Shown here piece by piece: positions 8,465-17,946 of a stretch of 64,000 nt of DNA. Below the pieces are notes generated by a model. That model was not told where the DNA came from and ran no database searches. It saw only the letters and a program-made list of their open reading frames with translations. How positions within the stretch are numbered: the stretch's first letter is position 1; each line of letters starts with the position of its first letter. Source of the DNA: Bacteroidaceae bacterium (GTDB lineage Bacteria; Bacteroidota; Bacteroidia; Bacteroidales; Bacteroidaceae); the NCBI GenBank assembly GCA_017631315.1, contig JAGBTN010000018.1, positions 31,941-95,940 of the forward strand. The letters run 5' to 3'. The translations under genes and the position numbers were made by a program.

Positions 8465-11236
8465 TTGAAGGCAAAGATAGTATTGATATTAACGGCGTGT
8501 TACTTTTGGGCATCGCTGATGGCTCGTCCTGCGGGAGGAAATGTCTTTCTGTTGGAAGGGAGTGATTCGCTTCGTACTGATAGCGCATCGCTCTCTGCTC
8601 ATGTTCTTCAGCCAGACACTACAGTGCAGGATACGCTTTCGGCTGATACGGCATCGCGCAGCAAGAGTTCTTTGGACATGCCTGTAAGTTATTCTGCAGA
8701 GGACTCAATTACCTTTGACTATGCCCGTTCCCGTGCTAATCTCTATGGTGCAAGTAAGGTTAATTATCAGAATCTGGAGTTAGAGGCAGACATTATCAGG
8801 ATATCTATTGATAGCAGTCTAGTGCATGCCACGGGTCGAACCGACTCTGTAGGAAATGTTACGGGAAAACCGCTTTTCAGGCAGGGACAGGATGAGTATG
8901 AGCCCGACAGCATGAGCTATAATTTCAAGACACGTAAGGCTTTCATCTCGAATGTCTATACTCAGCAGGGCGAAGGCTTCATGAAGAGTATGGACGGAAA
9001 ACGTGACAGTAGTGGCACGATGTACGTGAAGAAGGCTTTCTACTCTACATGTGATGCCGAGCATCCGCACTTCTATCTCAACATGACGAGAGCCAAGATG
9101 CGTCCAGGCAAGGATATTGTTTTTGGTCCGACTTATCTTGTTGTAGAGGACATTCCGTTGCCTTTGGCTATTCCCTACGGCTTTTTCCCTTTCAAGAGCA
9201 AGTATAGCAGTGGTTTTATTATGCCTTCTTATGGCGACGAAACATCGCGAGGTTTTTATTTGCGCGATGGTGGTTATTACTTTGCTTTCAATGACTATGT
9301 TGACGCCAAGGTTTTGGGTGAGATATATACGAAGGGCTCTTGGGCTCTTTCTCTGCAATCCAACTACAGAAAGCGTTATCGTTTCAATGGTAACCTCTTT
9401 CTGAGTTATCAGTACACGCAGACGGGCGAGAAGAATATGCCTGACTTTGCAATATCAAAAAGCTTTAAGGTGGTGTGGAGCCACCGGCAAGACCCGAAGT
9501 CCAATCCGACACAGTCTTTCTCTGCCAGCGTGAACTTTGCTACCAGCAGTTATGAGCGTAATAACCTGGTCAGCATGTATAATCCGGAAAGTTACACGCA
9601 GAGTACGCGTACGAGCAGTATATCTTACAGCAAATCGTTCCCTGACATCGGACTGACGTTGAGTGGTACTTTCAATCTTTCCCAAAACATGCGCGACAGC
9701 AGTCTGTCTGTTACATTGCCCAACCTTAACATTCAGCTCAACCGATTCTATCCCTTCAAGCGTAAGAAGACTGCCGGAAAGGAGCGATGGTACGAGAAGA
9801 TTGGCATGAGTTACTCAGGCTCGCTTACGAATAGCATCAACACCAAGGAGAACCTTCTCTTTAAGAGTAGTCTGGTGAAGGATTGGCGTAATGGTATGCG
9901 CCACCAGATTCCCATCAATGCCAGCTTCCCTATATTCAAGTATATCAACGTTACTCCGGGCTTTACATTTGTGGACCGTATGTACACCAACAAGGTCATG
10001 CAGTCGTGGGACGAGGAGAACCGCAGGGTGAAGCGTGATACATTGCAGGGTTTCTACAATGTCTATAACTTCAGTATGTCGTTGAGTGCCAATACTAAAC
10101 TCTATGGCTTCTATACGCCTGCGCCTTGGTTTGGCGGTAAGAAGATACAGGCAATTCGTCATATGATGACGCCTGCTGTTACCTTCAGCTATGCTCCAGA
10201 CTTCAGTTCTCCGAGGTGGGGATTCTATGATACTTATGTTCGAACGGATGCCAACGGTCAGGTTTCTACTGTCACTTATTCTCCGTTCAGCGGCGGAACC
10301 TATGGTACGGCGCCCAGTGCCATGACGGGTAGCGTGCAGTTCGACCTTTCGAATAACGTGGAAATGAAGGTTAGGTCGGACAAGGATACGACAGGAATGA
10401 AGAAAATAAGTCTTATCGACGAGTTTGGCCTTTCTATGAGTTACAACATGGCAGCCAAGCGAAAGCCCTGGAGTGACCTTAATATGCGCCTCCGTCTCAA
10501 ACTTACCAAGAGCTATACCTTCTCCATGAATGCCGTGTTTGCTACATATGCTTACGAGTTCGACAAGAACGGCAACGTCGTTGTGGGCGACCACACGGAG
10601 TGGGGAAGAGGACGTTTTGGACGTTTTCAGGGTATGAGTCAGAACATTTCATACACCTTCAACAACCAGACCCTGAAGAAATTGTTTGGCCTTAGAGATA
10701 AGGTTTCGAGTCGGTTGAGCAGTAATAGCAGTTCGGACGACGAGGATATGGACGACGAGGAAACAGATCCTACGATGCAGAATCTCGACCCCGAGCGCAA
10801 GAAGAGCATGAAGGGTGCCGAGGAAAGTTCTTCTGCCGAATTGGATGCCGACGGCTATCTCAAGTTCCAGATGCCTTGGAGTCTTTCTGTCAGCTATGGT
10901 ATTTCGATGCGTGAGGACACAAGCGCAAAGATCAACCCCAAACGAATGCGTTATCCTTACCGTTTCAATCAGACGCTCAACTTCTCCGGCAATGTTCGTA
11001 TATCCGAGGGTTGGAACATCAACTTCTCGTCAGGTTATGACTTCAACTATAAGAAAATCAGCATGACAACCGTTTCTTTGGCTCGCGACCTCCATTGCTT
11101 CTCCATGTCGTGCAGCATGGTTATTTCGCCCTACACCAGCTTCAATTTCCTTTTTGCAGCGAAGGCCGGTACGCTTGCCGATGCTCTCCGCTGGAAGAAG
11201 CAGAGTTCTTATGGCACCAATGTCGAGTGGTATTAA
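8465..11236 (+). CDS. lptD: LPS-assembly outer-membrane protein LptD (Bacteroidetes type)
   Basis: Outer-membrane barrel that inserts lipopolysaccharide into the outer leaflet together with LptE. About 923 residues from the TTG at 8465. It starts with a signal peptide (KAKIVLILTACYFWASLMA), then a low-complexity Ser/Asp-rich stretch, the OstA-like N-terminal beta-jellyroll (~75-200, including VNYQNLELEADIIRI and the STCDAEHPHFYL Cys segment), and a long run of aromatic-rich amphipathic beta strands ending in Tyr. An acidic Ser-rich loop (SSDDEDMDDEETD, ~770) interrupts the barrel. No in-frame ATG lies near the signal peptide; the TTG is chosen because it follows the promoter and begins a good signal peptide. 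ATG at 8519 would destroy the signal. Confidence 0.88.
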   Translation: MKAKIVLILTACYFWASLMARPAGGNVFLLEGSDSLRTDSASLSAHVLQPDTTVQDTLSADTASRSKSSLDMPVSYSAEDSITFDYARSRANLYGASKVNYQNLELEADIIRISIDSSLVHATGRTDSVGNVTGKPLFRQGQDEYEPDSMSYNFKTRKAFISNVYTQQGEGFMKSMDGKRDSSGTMYVKKAFYSTCDAEHPHFYLNMTRAKMRPGKDIVFGPTYLVVEDIPLPLAIPYGFFPFKSKYSSGFIMPSYGDETSRGFYLRDGGYYFAFNDYVDAKVLGEIYTKGSWALSLQSNYRKRYRFNGNLFLSYQYTQTGEKNMPDFAISKSFKVVWSHRQDPKSNPTQSFSASVNFATSSYERNNLVSMYNPESYTQSTRTSSISYSKSFPDIGLTLSGTFNLSQNMRDSSLSVTLPNLNIQLNRFYPFKRKKTAGKERWYEKIGMSYSGSLTNSINTKENLLFKSSLVKDWRNGMRHQIPINASFPIFKYINVTPGFTFVDRMYTNKVMQSWDEENRRVKRDTLQGFYNVYNFSMSLSANTKLYGFYTPAPWFGGKKIQAIRHMMTPAVTFSYAPDFSSPRWGFYDTYVRTDANGQVSTVTYSPFSGGTYGTAPSAMTGSVQFDLSNNVEMKVRSDKDTTGMKKISLIDEFGLSMSYNMAAKRKPWSDLNMRLRLKLTKSYTFSMNAVFATYAYEFDKNGNVVVGDHTEWGRGRFGRFQGMSQNISYTFNNQTLKKLFGLRDKVSSRLSSNSSSDDEDMDDEETDPTMQNLDPERKKSMKGAEESSSAELDADGYLKFQMPWSLSVSYGISMREDTSAKINPKRMRYPYRFNQTLNFSGNVRISEGWNINFSSGYDFNYKKISMTTVSLARDLHCFSMSCSMVISPYTSFNFLFAAKAGTLADALRWKKQSSYGTNVEWY

Positions 11237-11258
11237 GGCACTTCCTGTTTGACAAAAT

Positions 11259-11290
11259 GTAAGCCACAAGAGGGTTTTTGCTTACTTTTT
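11259..11290 (+). terminator. Terminator after lptD
   Basis: GTAAGC (11259-11264) pairs with GCTTAC (11280-11285) across a 15-nt loop, followed directly by TTTTT, 22 nt after the lptD stop. Confidence 0.6.
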
Positions 11291-11425
11291 GCCTTTTGTG
11301 ATGCACGGAGAAGGCCTCCAGATTTCAGACCCTGTACAGGGGTATAGATTTTCTCAAGGAAATGTTAATTTGTCAGTTTGTTGAGAATGTGCAAGTTATG
11401 CTTTTGGCGATGTCTCAACGGCAGA

Positions 11426-11461
11426 AAAAGCACCCGATTTGGAGTGGGATGTTGTGCTTTT
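11426..11461 (-). terminator. Probable terminator serving engB
   Basis: AAAAGCAC (11426-11433) pairs with GTGCTTTT (11454-11461). On the minus strand the stem is followed by a T tract. It lies beyond the 22-bp repeat array in the engB 3' region. Confidence 0.5.
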
Positions 11462-11479
11462 AGGCACTTTTTGTAGGGT

Positions 11480-11589
11480 AATAAGCTGACGGTTTTTGCC
11501 AAACGACGCACGTGAAGTCGGCAAACTATACACGTGAAGTTTGTCAACTATACACGTTAAGGCAATAAACTTCTCTCGTGAAGTTTGTT
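11480..11589. repeat. Intergenic array A of 22-bp palindromic repeats (class 1)
   Basis: Five tandem units with starts at 11480, 11502, 11524, 11546 and 11568, an exact 22-bp period. The last four begin AAC and carry a core like AACTTCTC..GTGAAGTTTG. Units diverge in sequence but most keep a central CACGTG-type dyad. The 443-bp gap between the convergent lptD and engB holds only this array and the two terminator-like hairpins; no ORF there looks coding. Confidence 0.85.
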
Positions 11590-11679
11590 TCTTTCCTGTT
11601 TTTCGTTCTATTTTGTGCCGTAAGACGTCGGAAATCGAACTGACAAAAAGAAAGCAAAAAGGGGTTTTTAGTGACAAAA

Positions 11680-12273
11680 CTAACCTTGCATGATTGCCTC
11701 GATGCAGCCGAGAACTTCCTCCCTGCCTTGCCTTGTTTCGCTGCTTGTAATGAAGTAGGGCGGCAGTTCTTCCCATTGCTTGGAAAGCGTGTTGAGGTAG
11801 AGCTTGATGTTTGCGGCAAGTTTTCCTCGCGACATTTTGTCGGCTTTCGTGAAAACAATGCCAAACGGGATGCCGTTCTCGCCCAGCCACTCGATGAACT
11901 CCAAATCGATGCGCTGTGGCTCGTGGCGCGAATCGATAAGCAGAAAGAGGTTCATCATTTGCGGGCGTCGCAGGATGTAGCTGCTAATCATCTGCTGAAA
12001 CTGTTCCCGTTGCCCCATGCCTCTGCGTGCATAACCATAGCCGGGAAGGTCCACAAGATACCAATTCCCGTTGATAAGAAAATGGTTGATGAGAACCGTC
12101 TTGCCGGGTGTGGCAGAGGTTTTTGCCAGATGGGTTTTACCCGTCAGCATATTGATGAGGCTTGATTTGCCTACGTTGCTTCGCCCTATGAAGGCAAATT
12201 CGGGCAGCTCTCCCTGCGGACACTGGTCCACTCGGGCACTGCTAATGGTGTATTCGGCGGATTTGATAATCAT
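11680..12273 (-). CDS. engB: Ribosome biogenesis GTPase EngB/YsxC (YihA)
   Basis: 197-residue GTPase required for late 50S subunit assembly. Motifs: G1 [12 protein letters not shown] (~29-40), G2 Thr region in SATPGKT (~54), G3 DLPGYGYA (~75-82), G4 TKADK (~142), G5-like TSS near residue 175. Length and order match EngB exactly. The DUF3078 gene ends 58 nt upstream on the same strand, so the two may be cotranscribed. The 3' end faces lptD across repeat array A. Confidence 0.95.
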   Translation of the reverse strand: MIIKSAEYTISSARVDQCPQGELPEFAFIGRSNVGKSSLINMLTGKTHLAKTSATPGKTVLINHFLINGNWYLVDLPGYGYARRGMGQREQFQQMISSYILRRPQMMNLFLLIDSRHEPQRIDLEFIEWLGENGIPFGIVFTKADKMSRGKLAANIKLYLNTLSKQWEELPPYFITSSETRQGREEVLGCIEAIMQG

Positions 12274-12330
12274 GAGGCTTCTTTTCTGCTTGCTCCCATC
12301 CTCTGGGAAACAGAGTTTTTAGTTTGAGAG

Positions 12331-13674
12331 TTAGAAGTTGTATTTCAAGCCAAGGCTGAGGAACTCCCTGAACATGAAGTATGTGTCGAAACGGCTCTTT
12401 TGGCGGTAACCTTCGTTGCTGTTGTCGAAACGTGGATAGAGATACAACTGAGTGTTGATGAGTTTTGTAACGGAAAAGTCGATGGTGTTCTCCCATTCCA
12501 GAATGTTATACTCGAAGTTGCTCATCCAATATATGCGGCTCGACCATGAAATCTGCTTGCATATCTGCCATCGTGAATTCAGGGTGATGTTAGGACCGAA
12601 GGTGAACTTGCTGTGGGTGTCTTCCTCAAGACCATAATTCTTCACAATATCGTCGTCGTGGACATAGAGAACCTTCATGGCAAGAGGAGCCACGTTGAGT
12701 TGGCCGGTGAACTGTTTCTTCTTGCCGGCAGCGAAGTCCCACTTCATACCCGGGGCAACGGTTACTTCAAGGGGAGAAAGAATCTTGGAGTTGACCTTGT
12801 CGCTATTTCTTTGAACATTGGGAGCAATCTGGGTCTGCATGATGACCTGCAAAGAGTAGGAAAGAGTCTTCCATGCTTTATAGCCGGCATTGGTGGTGTA
12901 GCGTAGCAGGTTTTGCGAAGGGTGGAAGGAACGTTTTTCGTCGTTTTTCGTCGTTTGGAAACCCAACTGAATGTTCACTTCATTGTCCCAACTTATCTTG
13001 CGCTGGTCGTTGTAGTTCGCCCTCAATGTCATGTTAAGGTTGCCGGTGACGTTCGTCTCGCCACCTCTGTACCAGTTGTCGGAGAAGAAGTTTTGAACGA
13101 ACTGTAACGATACGTCGCCCGAGAATTTCCAGAAGTTTGGTCTGCGAGTAATAACCTCCACAGGCTCGTTAAATTCCGGAGTCAGTTTGGAGTCGACCAC
13201 CTTGTCGGCCAGCTTGTCGGAACTTTGCAGAATCTCATTCACGTCGTCTCGAATGCTCGCCTGCCCCATGATATCGCTTTCTGTCTGCGTAACCAACCAG
13301 GGAGCATCGGTGTATAGCGTGGACAGGGCTCTTCGAGAGGCATAGAGTCGCTGAAGTTGAGGGTCGGGACAAGACGTGTCTGTTTCGCTCATCATTTGCT
13401 GAAGCGGAGAATTGTAGAGCGCAGGAGGGGAAAGAAGCTGGTAGTAGTAGGCATTGAGCATGGACGGCGTTGTTGTAGCGTTGAGCACGTCACGTTCTTT
13501 TGCCAATGTGTCGATAATGGCAAGATACTTGTCAACTAAAGAAATCGAGTCGGTAACCGCATTGGTCACCGAGTCGGTTCTTTCTGTTACTACTTCTTCG
13601 TTTTCTGTTTGTGATGCACAATAAGCGCCCAAAGCCATTGTGCAGACACAGAAAAGTATTATTAAACGCTTCAT
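12331..13674 (-). CDS. DUF3078 outer-membrane protein
   Basis: 447-residue exported protein. Signal peptide MKRLIILFCVCTMALGAYC, then a helical acidic region (~25-165), then an aromatic-rich beta-barrel segment beginning FWKFSGDVSLQFVQNFFSDNWY (~178-199), the hallmark of DUF3078 proteins in Bacteroidetes, and ending GLKYNF with a terminal aromatic typical of BAM substrates. Function unknown; presumed outer-membrane barrel. The promoter TACTTTTGC is at 13690-13698. Confidence 0.82.
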   Translation of the reverse strand: MKRLIILFCVCTMALGAYCASQTENEEVVTERTDSVTNAVTDSISLVDKYLAIIDTLAKERDVLNATTTPSMLNAYYYQLLSPPALYNSPLQQMMSETDTSCPDPQLQRLYASRRALSTLYTDAPWLVTQTESDIMGQASIRDDVNEILQSSDKLADKVVDSKLTPEFNEPVEVITRRPNFWKFSGDVSLQFVQNFFSDNWYRGGETNVTGNLNMTLRANYNDQRKISWDNEVNIQLGFQTTKNDEKRSFHPSQNLLRYTTNAGYKAWKTLSYSLQVIMQTQIAPNVQRNSDKVNSKILSPLEVTVAPGMKWDFAAGKKKQFTGQLNVAPLAMKVLYVHDDDIVKNYGLEEDTHSKFTFGPNITLNSRWQICKQISWSSRIYWMSNFEYNILEWENTIDFSVTKLINTQLYLYPRFDNSNEGYRQKSRFDTYFMFREFLSLGLKYNF

Positions 13675-13689
13675 TTATCCCAATTTTGT

Positions 13690-13698
13690 GCAAAAGTA
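13690..13698 (-). promoter_or_regulatory. -7 promoter element for DUF3078 gene
   Basis: Minus strand TACTTTTGC, 16 nt before the ATG at 13674. Confidence 0.6.
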
Positions 13699-13742
13699 CA
13701 AAATAAATGCGAACTAAGAACCATGAACTATTAACTTTTTTA

Positions 13743-13751
13743 TAACTTTGC
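13743..13751 (+). promoter_or_regulatory. -7 promoter element for yidC
   Basis: TAACTTTGC, matching TAnnTTTG, about 75 nt upstream of the yidC ATG. Confidence 0.6.
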
Positions 13752-13825
13752 ACCCCCGTTATATATAAACGGCACGATTGTTGCCGTCAAAGTAGAAACA
13801 AATCAGTAGAAAATACATAGAACAC

Positions 13826-15685
13826 ATGGATAAGAACACAATTACAGGATTTATTCTCATTGCTCTCGTTGTCATTGGTTTCAGCTGGTACAGCCAGCCC
13901 AGCCGTGAAGAATTGGAGGCAATGGCACAAAGAGACAGTATTGCTGCCGTAGAGCAACAGAAACAGGCAGAAGCAGAGCAGGCAAACAGCCAGACACTTA
14001 CTGCAACTTCAGCAACTCCCGATAGCAGTGCTCTTTTCTTCTCACAACTTACAGGCGAAGGACAGCGCGTACTGCTCCAGAACGAAAAGGTAAAAGTTGG
14101 CATCAATAGCAAGGGCGCAGTGGTAGAAGATGCCGAGATTATTGGTTATAAGAGCCGTCGCAGAGAAGGCGATGTTGTTATTCTTGGCAAGGAAGACGCT
14201 TCGATGCGTCTGACACTGCCCCTCAAACAACAGAATCTCTGTCTTGCCGATCTCTGTTTCAATATCGCAGAGCAGACAGATTCTTCCGTTACGTTTGTGG
14301 CTGAGCAAGGAGAAAAGCAATTGCAGGTGCGTTACATATTGCGTCCCGAATCTTATATGCTCGACATGGAAATTGCAAGCGCAGGAATGGAAGGCATGAC
14401 AATGCCTGGAGCAAGCAATCTCCTTGTAGAATGGGTTGCACGTATCCCTCAACAGGAGAAGGGTGCAGACTTTGAGAACCGTTATAGTTCGCTGACTTAC
14501 AAACGTCAGGAAAAAAGTGTAAAACAACTCAGCGAGACGAGCGACGAGAGTAAAAAACCTGAAGAAGCATTGGAATGGATTGCCTTCAAGAACCAGTTCT
14601 TCAGTGCAGTGCTCATAGGCTCTCAGCCAATGACGCAAGTGTCGCTCTCAACGACACAACTTCCCGACGAGAAAGATTATCTGAAACGATATGAGGCTTC
14701 TTTCCAAGTTCCCTTTGATGCAACGGGAAAGGATGCTACCCAATTGCAGATGTATCTTGGCCCGAATGACTTCCATGTTCTTCAGGCACACAGTAAAATG
14801 ACTGCTTATGGCTCGGATGCAGACCTTGATGAACTCGTTTATCTTGGCTGGTCTTTCTTCCGCTTCATCAATCGTTGGTCAATTCTGTATATCTTTGATT
14901 GGCTCAAGGCAATGGGATTGCCTATGGGCATTGTATTGTTGCTCTTGACTGTGATTGTTAAAATCATAGTTTGGCCAACGCAGAAGAAGAGTTACATGAG
15001 CAGCGCGAAGATGCGTGTCCTCAAGCCGAAACTCGACGAGATAACAAAACAATATCCCAATCCCGACCAGGCTATGCAGAAGCAGCAGGCCATGATGCAG
15101 GTTTATAGTCAGTATGGCGTAAGCCCAATGGGTGGTTGTCTGCCAATGCTCATACAGATGCCAATCTGGTTGGCTTTGTTTAACTTCATTCCAAATGCTA
15201 TTGATCTTCGTGGCGAAAGTTTCCTTTGGGCAGACGACCTGAGCGCTTACGACGACCTTATCCGTTGGGATGCAGACCTTTGGCTGATAGGAAATCACCT
15301 CAGCATCTTCTGTCTCCTCTTTAGTGCAACGAACCTCATCAATACATGGATTTCGATGCGTCAACAGCAGAACCAGTTCACAGGTGAGCAAGCACAACAG
15401 ATGAAGATGATGCAGTGGATGATGTATCTCATGCCTTTGATGTTCTTCTTTATGTTCAATAACTACAGTAGCGGTTTGAGTTACTACTACTTCGTTTCTG
15501 GTTTGCTCAGCATCATTACCATGTGGTACTTGCGTTGGTCAACAGATGACGCAAAACTTTTGGCAAGTCTGGAGGCATATCGTGAGCAACACAAGAACGA
15601 TCCCAAGAAAATGTCAGGTCTTCAGGCACGACTCGAAGCATTGCAGAAGATGCAGCAGGAACAGCAAGCCCGTGGCCGCAAATAA
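13826..15685 (+). CDS. yidC: Membrane protein insertase YidC
   Basis: 619-residue inner-membrane insertase, Gram-negative type. It has an N-terminal TM (ITGFILIALVVIGFSWY, ~6-22), a low-complexity linker, a large periplasmic beta domain (~65-345) and the conserved five-helix core (~355-585). The core contains the Arg-bearing hairpin region KKSYMSSAKMRVLKPKLDEI (~390) and MGGCLPMLIQMPIWLALFNF (~434-453). The C-terminus is basic, suited to ribosome contact. It inserts membrane proteins alone or with Sec. The S9 peptidase gene starts 17 nt downstream, so cotranscription is likely although no functional link is evident. Confidence 0.96.
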   Translation: MDKNTITGFILIALVVIGFSWYSQPSREELEAMAQRDSIAAVEQQKQAEAEQANSQTLTATSATPDSSALFFSQLTGEGQRVLLQNEKVKVGINSKGAVVEDAEIIGYKSRRREGDVVILGKEDASMRLTLPLKQQNLCLADLCFNIAEQTDSSVTFVAEQGEKQLQVRYILRPESYMLDMEIASAGMEGMTMPGASNLLVEWVARIPQQEKGADFENRYSSLTYKRQEKSVKQLSETSDESKKPEEALEWIAFKNQFFSAVLIGSQPMTQVSLSTTQLPDEKDYLKRYEASFQVPFDATGKDATQLQMYLGPNDFHVLQAHSKMTAYGSDADLDELVYLGWSFFRFINRWSILYIFDWLKAMGLPMGIVLLLLTVIVKIIVWPTQKKSYMSSAKMRVLKPKLDEITKQYPNPDQAMQKQQAMMQVYSQYGVSPMGGCLPMLIQMPIWLALFNFIPNAIDLRGESFLWADDLSAYDDLIRWDADLWLIGNHLSIFCLLFSATNLINTWISMRQQQNQFTGEQAQQMKMMQWMMYLMPLMFFFMFNNYSSGLSYYYFVSGLLSIITMWYLRWSTDDAKLLASLEAYREQHKNDPKKMSGLQARLEALQKMQQEQQARGRK

Positions 15686-15702
15686 AGTATTGGAGAAGTA
15701 AT

Positions 15703-17898
15703 ATGAAGTTAAAGGCAATCTTTGCTGCAGCGGTTTTGTTATGTACCGCTTGTGGCGTTCAGAAAGAGAACAACGAGGTGAACATAGAGAGGCAAACCAT
15801 ACAGCTCGATAATGATGTGATGACACCCGAGGCGCTTTGGGCAATGAGTCGCATAGGCGCTTATCAAACGTCACCTGATGGTAAGCATATTGTTTTCCAA
15901 ATGGGCTATTATAGTGTTAAGGAGAACAAGAGCCATCAAGTTCTTTGGTTGATGAATGCTGATGGCACTGAGCAGCGTCAACTGACAAAGGATGCAGACA
16001 ATGAGGCCGACGCTCAATGGATAGACAACGAAACCATTGCCTTCTTAAAGGGAGGCGAGGTGTGGAAGATGTCTCTAAATGGCGACAAGCGTAAGCAGAT
16101 GTCTCAGACCGATGGCAAGGTGGAGGGCTTTATGTTTTCTCCCGACCACAAGAAAGTTATTCTTTTGAAGAGCATTGACTTCAATGAGGTTATTCAGAAG
16201 AACCCCGAAGATTTACCCTATGCGACCGGTCGTGTGGTGAACGATTTGATGTACCGCCATTGGGACCATTACGTCGAGAGCATACAGCATCCTTTTGTGG
16301 CTGTTGTATATGGTGACAAGATTGCCTCAGACATGCAGGATATACTTGTCGGTGAGCCTTATGAGTGTCCGATGGAACCATTCGGAGGCATGGAACAATT
16401 GGCATGGAGTATCGACTCCAAACAGATTGCCTATACATGCCGCAAGAAGGTTGGACTTGCTTACAGCATCTCTACCGACTCGGATATTTTCCTTTATAAT
16501 ATTGAGACGAAGGAAACAAGAAATCTATGTAAGCCTGCCGACTATCAGGCTCCTGCCGTCGAACCTACGAAGTCGCTCAGTACTCAAGGTGTCAACCAAC
16601 AGGCAGCGGACTATAATTTAGGCTACGACACCAATCCTAAGTTCTCACCCGACGGACGCTATTTGGCATGGTTGTCAATGGAGAGAGATGGATATGAAAG
16701 CGACCGTAACCGTCTCTGTATTTACGACTTGAAAGAAGAAACAAAATCTTACATTACCGAATCTTTCGATTCAGGTGTTGATGATTACGGTTGGGCACCG
16801 GATTCTAACACCTTATATTTTATTGGTGTTTGGCATGGTACAGAGAATCTTTACAAAACCAATTTGAAGGGTGAGGTTAAACAACTTACCAAGGATTTGG
16901 CAGACTTTGGTTCTTTACAGGTGGTTAGCAATACAATGCTTTTGGCCGAACGCCATAGTTTTGTAGAACCGTCTGACCTTTATATGGTGACTCCTGGCGA
17001 CAGCGTTGCCGATACAAAGGTTGTTCAGATTACGGAAGTCAATAAGGATATCCTCGACCAACTGGCGAAACCTACTGTAGAACAACGTTGGGTGAAGACA
17101 ACCGACGGAAAGGAGATGCTGACGTGGGTGATCTTGCCTCCTCATTTCGATGCTTCAAAGAAGTATCCCACGTTGCTCTTCTGTGAGGGTGGTCCGCAAA
17201 GTGCCGTTTCGCAGTTCTGGAGTTATCGTTGGAACTTTATGATTATGGCATCGCAAGGTTATGTTGTGATTGCTCCTAACCGCAGAGGTGTGCCTGGATT
17301 CGGTCAGGAATGGTTAGAGGAGATAAGTGGTGACTGGACCGGACAGTGCATGAAGGACTACATGTCTGCCATTGACGATGCCGTCGAAAACTTGCCGTAT
17401 GTGGACAAGGATCGTTTGGCTGCCGTTGGTGCTTCGTTTGGTGGCTTCTCTGTTTATTACCTTGCAGGTCATCACGAAGGCCGTTTCAAGTGCTTTATTG
17501 CTCACGATGGTGCCTTCAATCTTGAGGCTATGTACACCGAGACAGAGGAAAACTGGTTCTCTAACTGGGAGTATGACGATGCCTATTGGAATAAGGACCA
17601 GACAGAAAGAGCACGTCGCACTTATGAGAATAGTCCACATCGCTTTGTTGACAAGTGGGATACGCCCATTCTTTGCATACATGGCGAGAAGGATTATCGC
17701 ATCAATGCAACGCAAGGTATGAGCGCTTTCAATGCAGCTCGTATGAGAGGCATAGAGGCCCAATTGCTCATCTTCCCCGACGAGAATCACTGGGTGCTCA
17801 AACCACAGAATGGTATTCTCTGGCAGAGGACTTATTTTGCATGGCTCGACAAGTGGCTGAATACAGCCTCTGCCTCTTCTTTGGGAGCAGAGAATTGA
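15703..17898 (+). CDS. S9-family dipeptidyl/acylaminoacyl peptidase, lipoprotein
   Basis: 731-residue prolyl-oligopeptidase-family serine peptidase. Signal peptide with lipobox (LLCTAC, Cys17), so periplasmic or outer-membrane anchored. An N-terminal beta-propeller (~35-470) includes TolB-like repeats (QTSPDGKHIVF, FSPDGRYLAWL). The C-terminal alpha/beta hydrolase (~480-725) shows the nucleophile motif GASFGG (~573), the Asp in the HGEKDYRIN segment and the catalytic His in ENHWVLKP. Likely an exopeptidase on oligopeptides. The following gene encodes an MFSD1-like transporter, suggesting that released dipeptides are imported. Confidence 0.92.
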   Translation: MKLKAIFAAAVLLCTACGVQKENNEVNIERQTIQLDNDVMTPEALWAMSRIGAYQTSPDGKHIVFQMGYYSVKENKSHQVLWLMNADGTEQRQLTKDADNEADAQWIDNETIAFLKGGEVWKMSLNGDKRKQMSQTDGKVEGFMFSPDHKKVILLKSIDFNEVIQKNPEDLPYATGRVVNDLMYRHWDHYVESIQHPFVAVVYGDKIASDMQDILVGEPYECPMEPFGGMEQLAWSIDSKQIAYTCRKKVGLAYSISTDSDIFLYNIETKETRNLCKPADYQAPAVEPTKSLSTQGVNQQAADYNLGYDTNPKFSPDGRYLAWLSMERDGYESDRNRLCIYDLKEETKSYITESFDSGVDDYGWAPDSNTLYFIGVWHGTENLYKTNLKGEVKQLTKDLADFGSLQVVSNTMLLAERHSFVEPSDLYMVTPGDSVADTKVVQITEVNKDILDQLAKPTVEQRWVKTTDGKEMLTWVILPPHFDASKKYPTLLFCEGGPQSAVSQFWSYRWNFMIMASQGYVVIAPNRRGVPGFGQEWLEEISGDWTGQCMKDYMSAIDDAVENLPYVDKDRLAAVGASFGGFSVYYLAGHHEGRFKCFIAHDGAFNLEAMYTETEENWFSNWEYDDAYWNKDQTERARRTYENSPHRFVDKWDTPILCIHGEKDYRINATQGMSAFNAARMRGIEAQLLIFPDENHWVLKPQNGILWQRTYFAWLDKWLNTASASSLGAEN

Positions 17899-17946
17899 GA
17901 ATGAAATATCAAATAAAATAGTAAACAATAAATCGTTAAATTGTAA